Virus record (IMG/VR): IMGVR_UViG_3300020183_000008
Span: 1 to 64,000 of that record
Origin: a virus
Strand: one strand, 5' to 3'
DNA length: 64,000 nucleotides
The notes beneath the pieces were generated by a model. The model did not search any database, was not told the origin of the DNA, and worked only from the letters and a program-made list of their open reading frames with translations. Positions 32,976-41,389 of this stretch are shown piece after piece. Both the position numbers and the translations under genes were made by a program. How positions within the stretch are numbered: position 1 is the stretch's first letter; every line of letters begins with the position of its first letter.

Positions 32976-32996
32976 TAAGACCTCAATATAAACTGA

Positions 32997-34685
32997 TTAA
33001 CTTTTTTTCTTCGCAGCGAAACGAGGATTACCACCATCTTGCTCTGGTGCAGCTTGTTTTTTCAAACCGATATCTTGTAAATGTTTGATGAAAAGGTCTT
33101 CGATGTTTGTTCCATCAGCAATCTTGGTCGCGACAGATTGATGCAAATTACGAAGCATTTCATTGTACGTTGAATCTTTCGGTGTGAAAAGGTCATCCTT
33201 GAGTTCTTTGAACGCAGCCTTGTCATCGATATTGAATAGATCGAGAATATAAGAAACTGGAACGGCACCTTTTTGATACAAATCAAGAAGCTGCCCAAAC
33301 ACTTCCCCGTTGTCTTTCAGTGCTAGACGACTGAAATTCAACTTTGGATAGAGTAGTTTTTTGTTTCCAAAAACATCGATCTCATAAAAACCTTTGCGTT
33401 TAGCGACAGGAGCGAAAATATACTCTTCTACAAAATCAGAAATTATTTCACGTAACTGTAGAAACTCTGTGTTGATAATTTCAAGATTCAGACGATTTCC
33501 TGCGTAGGTACCTTCCCCGCGCAGAATTTCGCTCGTGAAACCCAAAGCAACCATCATCCGCTTTTCGGTTTCTTCGTACTCCGATGTCAAGTCAAGCAAA
33601 CGATCGCTTGAACCGAATTCTTGCCAGTTAATTTCATAGTTAGCGATGATGGAGTAATCAGGGTCTTGCAAAGCTAAGTCCACTTGGGCTCTCAACTCTT
33701 CAACGTGCATTTGGGAAAGATTTTCACCCCAGACCACTCGAATAGGTGTCATGTGACGTGATGCGATGCTGGTCTGCGCTTGACGTAATTTTTCTCGATA
33801 AACCAGAGTGCCTAAAATAGGGTCTAACAACGACTGACCGATATCATCGTAGTAACTACCACCCCGTTTTAAAACATGGATAAAAGAACCCGTATGCGGA
33901 TCAGTGTCGAGTAGAATTTTACCATCCTTCATTGATTCAATGATCGCATCTGGAATATCTGAATCGACTTCCTCAGTCGCGCCCACAGTGTGCTCATGAT
34001 TTTTTGCATGAGCTGGAGGTATGACCTTCACATCAACCTTATCTGAAAACGGATAGGTAGTGACCTCGACAGAATCCGGAGGTAGGATGATAATTCGACT
34101 CCAACCACCATATTGCTTATTTCTATCGTATCTATCAACTGACAAAGGTTTGTCCTTAGAGAGCTGTTTTTTCTGCTCTGAAAGGGCTTCTTCGATTTCT
34201 TTGTCTAATTCTTTTATACTATCTTCGATTTCGGAATCTTCTATGAAAGGGTACGCAACCCCATGAAGATAGTATTCATAAACGATTTGACAAAGGCGTT
34301 CAAATAACCTCACTTTTTTGCACATTTTTTCAAAAAAGTTAAGAATAAATTGACACTGTTCAACATCACGACCATCCGGAGCGGAAAGACGCGTTTTAGA
34401 TAAAGGGATAGAAACTTTTAACTCTAAAGCCCTAGAAATAAATTCATCAGAAGATGCCAAATAACGATAAACAGCTCTTTTTTCTTTGAGGTTCTGCGGC
34501 TTTTCAAGAAAGTCGGTGCCTAGCTGAAAAGAAAAAATATTATTAGCACCAGATGACATGACATCAGCAGCAACGCGTTTGTTCATGTTCTGCGATGCGG
34601 TAGCATATTTCACATATCGTTTAGAACGAGATGGGTGCGGGTTCTTATCGGTTTGAATCACACTTCTTTTTTTACGTTCCGCCAT
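32997..34685 (-). CDS. Portal protein
   Basis: The protein has 562 residues, within the usual range for portals. Recognisable features are L-A-S-S-D-E-F-I-S-R-A-L-E in the N-terminal third, the S-R-H-M-T-P-I-R-V-V-W-G segment in the middle, and G-F-T-S-E-I-L-R-G-E-G-T-Y-A-G in the part leading to the crown helices. Twelve copies of a portal form the DNA gate at one capsid vertex and dock the terminase. The gene is two genes downstream of the terminase large subunit, the standard order. Its start overlaps the previous stop by one base. Confidence 0.85.
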   Translation of the reverse strand: MAERKKRSVIQTDKNPHPSRSKRYVKYATASQNMNKRVAADVMSSGANNIFSFQLGTDFLEKPQNLKEKRAVYRYLASSDEFISRALELKVSIPLSKTRLSAPDGRDVEQCQFILNFFEKMCKKVRLFERLCQIVYEYYLHGVAYPFIEDSEIEDSIKELDKEIEEALSEQKKQLSKDKPLSVDRYDRNKQYGGWSRIIILPPDSVEVTTYPFSDKVDVKVIPPAHAKNHEHTVGATEEVDSDIPDAIIESMKDGKILLDTDPHTGSFIHVLKRGGSYYDDIGQSLLDPILGTLVYREKLRQAQTSIASRHMTPIRVVWGENLSQMHVEELRAQVDLALQDPDYSIIANYEINWQEFGSSDRLLDLTSEYEETEKRMMVALGFTSEILRGEGTYAGNRLNLEIINTEFLQLREIISDFVEEYIFAPVAKRKGFYEIDVFGNKKLLYPKLNFSRLALKDNGEVFGQLLDLYQKGAVPVSYILDLFNIDDKAAFKELKDDLFTPKDSTYNEMLRNLHQSVATKIADGTNIEDLFIKHLQDIGLKKQAAPEQDGGNPRFAAKKKS

Positions 34686-35047
34686 TATTCCACCCCATCC
34701 TCTTCAGGTTTTAATTGGAGGATTTTATTTCTAACATTCTTATCAATCTTATTAGATGATTGATTACTTGAATTTTCCATTTTTAATTCAGGGAATCTTA
34801 CATTTGCAAGATGTTTAAGCACAACTTGTAAAGATGATATTTTTCTGTTCAAGCGAATCAATTCATTTTCGGCTGAACGAATCAGACTTTGATCTTGAAA
34901 ATTATCAGCGTACTGGTCACGATAAAACTTCTGAATATCAGAAACTTTTGCTGTCAGCTCATGCAAATCGCGCTCAATACGAGATGCATTTTCACAAACT
35001 TGCTTATGGTGATTTTTCGCTGAGGTTTGGTTAGACAACCTTTTCAT
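34685..35047 (-). CDS. Hypothetical coiled-coil protein between terminase and portal
   Basis: The protein has 120 residues. Residues about 20-85 carry a heptad pattern with charged residues and suggest a coiled coil; the C-terminal tail is polar and acidic. It overlaps terminase upstream by four bases and the portal downstream by one. A packaging accessory role is plausible from position only. Confidence 0.6.
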   Translation of the reverse strand: MKRLSNQTSAKNHHKQVCENASRIERDLHELTAKVSDIQKFYRDQYADNFQDQSLIRSAENELIRLNRKISSLQVVLKHLANVRFPELKMENSSNQSSNKIDKNVRNKILQLKPEEDGVE

Positions 35048-36894
35048 TTATACCTCTTATTGTAAAACACCGAATAAGGGCTTGAATTTTTACGCCGCAA
35101 ATTTCTTTTAGGATCGATATAACTCGTACCAAATGTTTGTTTACGGATTGTCTGAGATGCATTCGCTGAATCATACACGGCTGTCGAAGAAATATCCATA
35201 GACCCTTTCTGAACAGCCCATTGCGTAGCACACCACAACGCACGAACGAAACTATCAGATCGGTCATCGTGTTTACCCTCGATTTCAGGTGCAGCTACTA
35301 GAGTTATGTATTTTGATATGTACTCACTCTGAAGGTCAAGCACCTCAGAGATAAATTCACCGTTTTTATCTGATGTAGCCCCTTCATCAAATAACCTTAA
35401 TTTACCATCGATAACCTGTAACATGAAGTTGTTGTAAAGCTCTGAATTGATCCGACGGTCAAAATACATCATTTCGAATTGATTTAGACCTTTTTTATCA
35501 AGAGCCTGTTTTAAGGGCACCCCGTTATACTGGTCAAAAAGACCTTTTTGTATTGAAAACTCTCGACAGATGGATTCGATACGCTCGGAAATCATATCAA
35601 AATCAAGAAATTCCATGCCCGCGTAAGAACCTTTTCCTGCTTGCATGACTTCTTGATAATCCATTTCATATTTTGGAACGATCACTTCATCTATAAGATT
35701 ACCATTTAAATCAAAGACAGGCTCCTTGAAATGCTCGATATGTACCACTGAAAAAGCGGTCATGTCTTTTTTCAAACCGATGTCGACACCCATAAAGTGC
35801 AAGGTTCTTGGAGTACCCCGCATCTTAGGTTTCAAATCAGGCTCCACGCACCGCAAAAGTTGCTCCCTTGGCATCCAAGATTTCACGGTGTCTGAAAATT
35901 TAGCACCGATTTCACACCAATAGACATCAGGGTTTCTGCGGTACCGCTCTCTTAATTCTGATGAATCGATGTCGGGGTACATCTCCCAAGTAGGGACTTG
36001 AAACATGAGAATTTTTTCTGAACCAAAAGACTGGTTGTATAGCTCCCAGAGTTTCCCTTGTTTATTGAGAGGGGATGAAAGATTTAAAATCTTAGCATCT
36101 TTACCAAATGAAAGCGTCGATGGTGTCACGGCATCGTAGATCACTGTATCAGATGTATTCGCTGAACTATCCACGAAGTGCGCTTGCTCATCCATGATTA
36201 CCACCATGTTTGACATACCGCGCAAACCACGAGCAGAACACGGAGCGGCTTGAATGATTATTGAAGATGATTTGCTGTTTTGAGATTCAAGGTCTCTCAA
36301 GGTGCGCAAAGTCATGTATTGAAGAGTTGGAGGATTTTTGTACCGAGTAAAATAAGCACTGTGATCGATGTAGGCTGCGATATCGTTAAAAAGAAGTTGA
36401 GCTTGGTCTGTCGAGGTCGCTACGGTACTGATGTAAATTTCAGCATCATCAGTGATTCCATAGTGTTTTTGCGGGTGAGGCTTTTTGATTAACTTGTATG
36501 CTTCATAGGCAGAAACGATTGCACCAAGTTTGCTCTTTCCCGATCGTCTCCCACACACCAAAACTAATTCGTTTCTTCCAACAGAAAATACTTGTTCTCG
36601 AAGATTTGTACGACCTTCATTCCACAAATAGGAAAGGTATCCCTTCTCTGTAAAACGATACATCTCCTGTTCATTCAAATGATCTCGCACGATGATTATT
36701 TTTTCTTTATCATCGAGAGGTATGTTATCAAAGCATTTCAGAATTATCTTTTGAACAGGACGCAGGCAGGTGTTACCTGTCGTTTTATTCATGTTCAAAC
36801 CCCAAGGTGCTTCACAAAAAGTGATGATATCTACAGGTGGGGTATCCTGAGTGTTTTCTTTGCTAACTTGACCTACGATCTCTGAGAGATTCAT
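35044..36894 (-). CDS. terL: Terminase large subunit
   Basis: The protein has 616 residues. The ATPase domain has Walker A G-R-R-S-G-K-S at about 115-121 and Walker B V-V-I-M-D-E at 231-236. The nuclease domain starts with M-G-V-D-I-G-L-K-K-D (first acidic metal ligand D371) and later has E-G-K-H-D-D-R-S-D-S near residue 550. TerL docks on the portal, pumps DNA into the prohead and cuts it. The gene overlaps neighbours on both sides and heads the head-assembly cluster. Confidence 0.92.
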   Translation of the reverse strand: MNLSEIVGQVSKENTQDTPPVDIITFCEAPWGLNMNKTTGNTCLRPVQKIILKCFDNIPLDDKEKIIIVRDHLNEQEMYRFTEKGYLSYLWNEGRTNLREQVFSVGRNELVLVCGRRSGKSKLGAIVSAYEAYKLIKKPHPQKHYGITDDAEIYISTVATSTDQAQLLFNDIAAYIDHSAYFTRYKNPPTLQYMTLRTLRDLESQNSKSSSIIIQAAPCSARGLRGMSNMVVIMDEQAHFVDSSANTSDTVIYDAVTPSTLSFGKDAKILNLSSPLNKQGKLWELYNQSFGSEKILMFQVPTWEMYPDIDSSELRERYRRNPDVYWCEIGAKFSDTVKSWMPREQLLRCVEPDLKPKMRGTPRTLHFMGVDIGLKKDMTAFSVVHIEHFKEPVFDLNGNLIDEVIVPKYEMDYQEVMQAGKGSYAGMEFLDFDMISERIESICREFSIQKGLFDQYNGVPLKQALDKKGLNQFEMMYFDRRINSELYNNFMLQVIDGKLRLFDEGATSDKNGEFISEVLDLQSEYISKYITLVAAPEIEGKHDDRSDSFVRALWCATQWAVQKGSMDISSTAVYDSANASQTIRKQTFGTSYIDPKRNLRRKNSSPYSVFYNKRYK

Positions 36895-37598
36895 TAGTCC
36901 GCCTCAATTTTATCAGCGATTTCCGTGGCTCTATCTTCGAAATTTACCAAATTTTTCTGTAATTTCATGAAAAAAAGTTCTTTTTGCTCGTCACTCACAC
37001 CTTCAACCTGAGCCAAAGAATCTCGGACAAGACCGATTAGAAACTTAAAAACAGCTTGCATTTTTTTACCCTTGAGGTTCAAAACCTCATTCTGAGCAAG
37101 CTCGCGTTTAGTGACAATAAGATCCGCAATACTTTTTAAAACTATTGATCTCTGTTTTGCAATTTTTACAGTGTCAGCGGTTTTACCCTCATTGAAGGTT
37201 CTATCGAATTTCATACTCGCTGTTTCTTCAGCTATTTCTTCAATAAGTTTGTCAAGAAGTTCAAAAGAATTGGAACCTCTTCTGACAATCTTCAAAAGAT
37301 TGTCATCAGCAATATAGTCTCTCTTTTGTTGTCGAATTTCATCAACAATTTCTGGAGGGGGAGCCGGTACGATCTCTTGAGGTTGAGAATTTAACTGAGT
37401 TTGAGATGATTTGAATTTACTTGGAACAGATTCGATTTTTATCGAAGTGGCTAAACCTTGATTGACAGTTTGCTGCCGCTTCAATTCTTGCTGAATAATT
37501 TCTTCAGCCCGAGATTTTAAATCAGCGATATCTTCACCTGACTCAATCTCGAACTCAGGATAATTTGGATCAATTTCAGGTTTTTTATTATCGGGCAT
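36894..37598 (-). CDS. Hypothetical protein just upstream of terL
   Basis: The protein has 234 residues: a disordered, Gln- and Pro-rich N-terminal third (P-A-P-P-P-E-I-V around 77-84) and a helical C-terminal part. The stop and the terL start overlap by one base, where small terminase subunits often sit, so TerS is one possibility. I see no DNA-binding helix-turn-helix that would prove it. The start codon lies in the arm of a strong predicted hairpin at 37590-37623, with AGGA in the loop. Confidence 0.6.
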   Translation of the reverse strand: MPDNKKPEIDPNYPEFEIESGEDIADLKSRAEEIIQQELKRQQTVNQGLATSIKIESVPSKFKSSQTQLNSQPQEIVPAPPPEIVDEIRQQKRDYIADDNLLKIVRRGSNSFELLDKLIEEIAEETASMKFDRTFNEGKTADTVKIAKQRSIVLKSIADLIVTKRELAQNEVLNLKGKKMQAVFKFLIGLVRDSLAQVEGVSDEQKELFFMKLQKNLVNFEDRATEIADKIEAD

Positions 37599-37623
37599 AA
37601 AAATTCCTTTTAAAATGCCCGAT
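37590..37623 (-). promoter_or_regulatory. Hairpin over the start codon of the terL-upstream gene
   Basis: The arms ATCGGGCAT and ATGCCCGAT are a perfect 9-bp inverted repeat around a 16-base loop. On the message, the AGGA ribosome binding site is in the loop and the ATG at 37598 opens the 3' arm. The loop can extend the pairing through AAAA/TTTT. This could throttle translation of the downstream genes or serve as a processing or packaging signal. Confidence 0.45.
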
Positions 37624-37628
37624 CAGGT

Positions 37629-39278
37629 TCAGATGTATTTAGAAATACTATCGTCTAGCCCACTTTCCTCAAGCTCAACTTCAAGATTTTTGTCTACGGT
37701 TACCGCGACCTTATTATTGGTCACTTTAATTTCTGAAACCGTAGATGTGGAAGCCGATTTATTCGCATACACCGTGAAAGACCGATCAAGCCTTGTGCAA
37801 AGCACACCTTTATTATAGGGGCAGGATGAACATTCTTTTTTTGCTGCAATCTTCGCGTGTGTATTGATTTTATGGGGAGACTGGCACGGAGTATCAAACA
37901 AAGTTGCCTGAACAACAGATGTTGTTTCAAAATACGATTTAACAATCTGAGAGATTGTGGTGGAACTCACCCTCTCGTTATGCTTCAGGATAGAAGTCAA
38001 AGGGTGACCCATGCGTAATTGAGTTTCTATCTGATCTTTATTACGAACAGACTCCGATGCTAATTTAGGGTCAAAACCATCTAGGTCGAAATCAGATTCC
38101 ATTTCAAATTTATTTTCATGCAGAGCTTTTTTACTTTGATTAACATCAAGAAAAGCCTTTTTGGTTACCCCGACAGGATTCGAAGATAATTCTTTAGAGT
38201 CGTATTTTTTACCAGCTCTTTTTAGGTTTTTTTCCCATTCCGATACAGGAATTTGTGATAAATTTGAAATTATTTTTTTACCCAAAGTTTTTTCATCGAT
38301 CGGAGTATATTTTTTTCGAGAATCAGCAAGAACATATTTAACATTAGGGTTATGTTTAGCAAAAAACTTTCGTGCATCTTCGATGTTTGTAAAAGGTTCC
38401 ATCTCTACAAACACGCGACCGATACTTCCGACAAGATCTGCATATTTTCTAATTACACTGCTATAACTTTCAATCGATGACCCGTAACGCGATGTGACGT
38501 ACTCTTTGAAAAGAGAGGGCTCCATCCCCGCGCTAAGTCTTTTCGAAAGATCAGCAGCGATATCTCGCGCTTCTTTCGAAACAGTAGATTCAGATGTTTT
38601 ACTCTTTAAAACCACTCTCTTGGATTCATCATGGTAAACTACAGAGTTGGCTTGAGCTTTTTTGGATGAAACTGACAAAAATGCGTTTTGTAATTCAACC
38701 TTCGATGAAATCTCATACCCTGATGCAATTTTTCCTGAGGAAACAAGGTGTTGCTTGTAATGAGTTAAAGTTTTTTGATCAAAATTTACTTCAGATACGA
38801 GAGCCTTTTTATAAAGGCGACAGAACCCACCTTGATTCTGAGAACAACCTCCACAAGACGCCATCTTTTTAGCGAATGTCGCAACACGGTTGTTTCTGAG
38901 TAACTTAGAACCATCTTCGCATGAAGAAAAAGCGGCTGGATCAATGTAAACATTTCCCAACAACCCTTCCTCAGAAGATAATTTCTTTATCTCCCTTTCA
39001 GCCACAGCACGAATCTCAGGTGAAACATTTGCGAAGACTGTACGCTCAATATGTTCCATCGAACGACCTAACATCAGTTCACGCTTGGCGTTAGCGATGA
39101 TCGAAGTTACCTCTTCAAAGTTAGCTTTTCTTTTTTTCGGTGGTTCAAAGGAGAACGCATCTGCGAGAGCATCAAGCTGTTCATGAGATTGATTTTTTGA
39201 GAAAGGGGCGTTTTGTTTATCGTTAGCCTCAAGCCACTCGTGGTCTACCAAAAAGGAATCGATATTTTTATTGGACAT
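37629..39278 (-). CDS. Hypothetical protein with two C-x2-C-x6-C motifs
   Basis: A 549-residue protein I do not recognise. Two similar cysteine motifs, C-G-G-C-S-Q-N-Q-G-G-F-C and C-S-S-C-P-Y-N-K-G-V-L-C, lie about 330 residues apart, each followed by a basic R-L stretch. They suggest paired metal-binding or Fe-S elements. The region between is Lys- and Ser-rich and mostly helical. It sits in the packaging operon upstream of terL, so a large virion or packaging-associated protein is likely, but this rests on position. Confidence 0.6.
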   Translation of the reverse strand: MSNKNIDSFLVDHEWLEANDKQNAPFSKNQSHEQLDALADAFSFEPPKKRKANFEEVTSIIANAKRELMLGRSMEHIERTVFANVSPEIRAVAEREIKKLSSEEGLLGNVYIDPAAFSSCEDGSKLLRNNRVATFAKKMASCGGCSQNQGGFCRLYKKALVSEVNFDQKTLTHYKQHLVSSGKIASGYEISSKVELQNAFLSVSSKKAQANSVVYHDESKRVVLKSKTSESTVSKEARDIAADLSKRLSAGMEPSLFKEYVTSRYGSSIESYSSVIRKYADLVGSIGRVFVEMEPFTNIEDARKFFAKHNPNVKYVLADSRKKYTPIDEKTLGKKIISNLSQIPVSEWEKNLKRAGKKYDSKELSSNPVGVTKKAFLDVNQSKKALHENKFEMESDFDLDGFDPKLASESVRNKDQIETQLRMGHPLTSILKHNERVSSTTISQIVKSYFETTSVVQATLFDTPCQSPHKINTHAKIAAKKECSSCPYNKGVLCTRLDRSFTVYANKSASTSTVSEIKVTNNKVAVTVDKNLEVELEESGLDDSISKYI

Positions 39279-39283
39279 GATTA

Positions 39284-40072
39284 TTAGATAACCTCATTTT
39301 TGAACAGTCTGCTGATGACTATGTTACCATCTTCATCAGTTTCCATAGCCCACAAGTCACGCTCACTCTTATGAATGAGAACATTCTCACTGATCTTAGT
39401 AAAATTATGTAAATCAGCGACTTTTATTTTAGTTCTTTCACCTGATGCATTTTTCAAATAAACATCAACAGAGTCATCGGTTCCCCAAATGAAGTTATCA
39501 AAAAAACTCATGCGTAATCTCTCCTTTGTAGGACCATCTGTTGGATTCAATAAAGACCCGTTAGCCCATTCCGGATTTTCCGCATCCGGTTCAACTGGAA
39601 CACTAAATGGTTCCTTTATAGATGCAGGTAAATCAGTAGAATCTCCCGATAGGGATTCCAAGCTACTCGGCATAAAACCGAAACTTTCGAAACTAGGGTG
39701 CTGAGTTGTCTCGGCATCTTGATAATAGAACAAATTTCTATGCGGGTAAGCAACCTCAGCAAAACGCAAAGCTACCTTATCAGCAATATCCGAGAAATAA
39801 ATTTCATTCGGGAACGGTCTCATCGAATCTGAAAATTGACGAGACCATTCTTTTAGCGCGTGCCACATTAAATGTTTTTGTTTTATATCATCAGTACGGT
39901 CGTACAGTTTCCGAACGAAAGAGGGGTGTAGTTGCCTATACGGATTATCTACACGCTCTCCTGGAAGTTGGGAACGTGTATTTTCTTTAGATAAATCAAC
40001 AGGTGCCTTGTTTGGGCACGATGGATCTGTATCCGATTTTTTACGCATCAGAGACTCCTCAAATACACTCAT
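39284..40072 (-). CDS. Hypothetical protein
   Basis: A 262-residue polar protein without a recognised family. The N-terminal 45 residues look disordered, the middle has aromatic clusters (Y-P-H-R-N-L-F-Y-Y-Q), and the C-terminus is beta-rich (V-D-V-Y-L-K-N, D-E-D-G-N-I-V-I-S-R). It lies three bases downstream of the sigma-like gene and five bases upstream of the double-cysteine-motif gene, so it is part of the same minus-strand operon. Confidence 0.55.
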   Translation of the reverse strand: MSVFEESLMRKKSDTDPSCPNKAPVDLSKENTRSQLPGERVDNPYRQLHPSFVRKLYDRTDDIKQKHLMWHALKEWSRQFSDSMRPFPNEIYFSDIADKVALRFAEVAYPHRNLFYYQDAETTQHPSFESFGFMPSSLESLSGDSTDLPASIKEPFSVPVEPDAENPEWANGSLLNPTDGPTKERLRMSFFDNFIWGTDDSVDVYLKNASGERTKIKVADLHNFTKISENVLIHKSERDLWAMETDEDGNIVISRLFKNEVI

Positions 40073-40075
40073 TAT

Positions 40076-40696
40076 TTATTTTTTATTGGAGTTAGGAATT
40101 CTGATGTCAACGTAATCTCTATTCTTATGTTCCCATTTCGGTAGAGATATCTCATGCAATATATTAAAATTATTAGAAATTTTTGTGAAAGCATCAAAAT
40201 ATCTATCAAGATCAGAATTTAATTTACATTTATCTTCTAAAATTTTCAGACATTTCATAAAACGGTGACGCACACGAGATTGGGTCATTCCGACGATACC
40301 TGCAACCTGTGACTGACAAGTCGTCCGATATAATTCCCACATAATAACAAGATCAACTTCCTCTTCAATCACTCCAGTGAGTTCCTCAAACATTTCGTTT
40401 CGAGTGAATTTTGGAATAGAAATCAAAAATTTAAGTCGTTCTCTTGCCCGAGCAATACGATGCGATACTCCACCCTGAGACAAATTGAGAATTTTAGCGA
40501 TCTCTTTTTGGTCTTTTTTAAGAATGTGGTACATCAAGATTAGATCAGCCTCTTTTTTTGGCAACATAGCCAAATAAGGCTTCAAATCATCGAGAGAGTA
40601 TTTCGAAGGTCCGAAAAAAGGGATTCGGTCTTCCGTTGAAAATCGCGACTCTAACTCAGTAGAGTCGATGCTTTGAACAAAGATAGAACCCCCCAT
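40076..40696 (-). CDS. Sigma-factor-region-4-like regulator with two helix-turn-helix domains
   Basis: 206 residues from the ATG at 40696; a GTG one codon earlier is possible. Residues about 45-92 match sigma-70 region 4, with the helix-turn-helix Q-K-E-I-A-K-I-L-N-L-S-Q-G-G-V-S-H-R-I followed by A-R-A-R-E-R-L. A second, weaker copy at about 112-155 has Q-V-A-G-I-V-G-M-T-Q-S-R-V-R-H-R-F. Region 4 contacts -35 promoter DNA and the polymerase beta flap. I see no region 2, so it is probably a DNA-binding co-regulator rather than a full sigma factor. It overlaps nothing and follows the NusG-like gene by nine bases. Confidence 0.7.
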   Translation of the reverse strand: MGGSIFVQSIDSTELESRFSTEDRIPFFGPSKYSLDDLKPYLAMLPKKEADLILMYHILKKDQKEIAKILNLSQGGVSHRIARARERLKFLISIPKFTRNEMFEELTGVIEEEVDLVIMWELYRTTCQSQVAGIVGMTQSRVRHRFMKCLKILEDKCKLNSDLDRYFDAFTKISNNFNILHEISLPKWEHKNRDYVDIRIPNSNKK

Positions 40697-40705
40697 CACA
40701 TCACC

Positions 40706-41362
40706 TCAAAAAAACGTCACAACGTCACTCTCATCGTCCTCCACTACGGTGACTGATAGGAATGAAGCAGATACGGTAATATTTCTGGACTTTAAGCTAG
40801 TAACATCGATTATGCACAAATTATCTTTTTTTACTACCTTAACGACCTTGCCTATTAAATTTTTGTAGAGACCATCAAGAATTCTTACCGTATCACCTAC
40901 TTTTACAAGGCTCGCATCTTTTGCAATTTTATTAAATTGGTCAAAAAGATTCTTGATCTGATCTTCAGGTACAATCTGAACGGCTTGCGTTGAAGGGTCA
41001 CAAACGACACCCTCAAAAAACTTACTGTCCTTTAATTTATAGTAGGGTAAACCAACTCTATGTTTAATAAAAAAATAACCGCTTAACAAAACGATATTCC
41101 GCTCAAAGAATTCTTCATCTTGGTAATGAATAGGAATAAAAACATCTACATCGGATTTACCTAAATTTTTAATCACAAGCTCTTTGAGCATACCGATGTT
41201 ACGTTCAGTTTCACCCCTTTGGGTGAGTTCCAAAGCAACCCAGCCTTCTTTGTAAACTTCAGGGGATCTTACTTTCTTGACCTTTTTGCTATGAGGGTTT
41301 TTTCTCACAGCTTTTAGTGGCTTTTTTGTTGCTTTAAATTTTTCGGATGTTTTATTCGCCAT
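40706..41362 (-). CDS. NusG/RfaH-like transcription elongation factor
   Basis: The protein has 218 residues. A basic 35-residue extension precedes an NGN-like domain (G-W-V-A-L-E-L at 40-46, F-I-P-I at 75-78, V-L-L-S-G-Y-F-F-I-K at 91-100). A KOW domain follows at about 153-203 (V-K-V-G-D-T-V-R-I-L-D-G-L, then I-G-K-V-V). NusG proteins bind the polymerase clamp and suppress pausing, and RfaH-type paralogues act on chosen operons. A phage copy could drive processive transcription of long late genes such as the 20-kb collagen gene (inference). The start lies eight bases after a TATAAT inside a small palindrome. Confidence 0.75.
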   Translation of the reverse strand: MANKTSEKFKATKKPLKAVRKNPHSKKVKKVRSPEVYKEGWVALELTQRGETERNIGMLKELVIKNLGKSDVDVFIPIHYQDEEFFERNIVLLSGYFFIKHRVGLPYYKLKDSKFFEGVVCDPSTQAVQIVPEDQIKNLFDQFNKIAKDASLVKVGDTVRILDGLYKNLIGKVVKVVKKDNLCIIDVTSLKSRNITVSASFLSVTVVEDDESDVVTFF

Positions 41363-41365
41363 ATA

Positions 41366-41379
41366 GCCTAATTATAGGC
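41366..41379 (-). promoter_or_regulatory. TATAAT -10 element in a palindrome before the NusG-like gene
   Basis: GCCTA-ATTA-TAGGC is a perfect inverted repeat with five-base arms. On the minus strand it contains TATAAT (41376-41371), eight bases before the ATG at 41362. Transcription would start at about the ATG. The symmetry could be an operator for autoregulation. Confidence 0.4.
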
Positions 41380-41389
41380 GAATAGAAAT

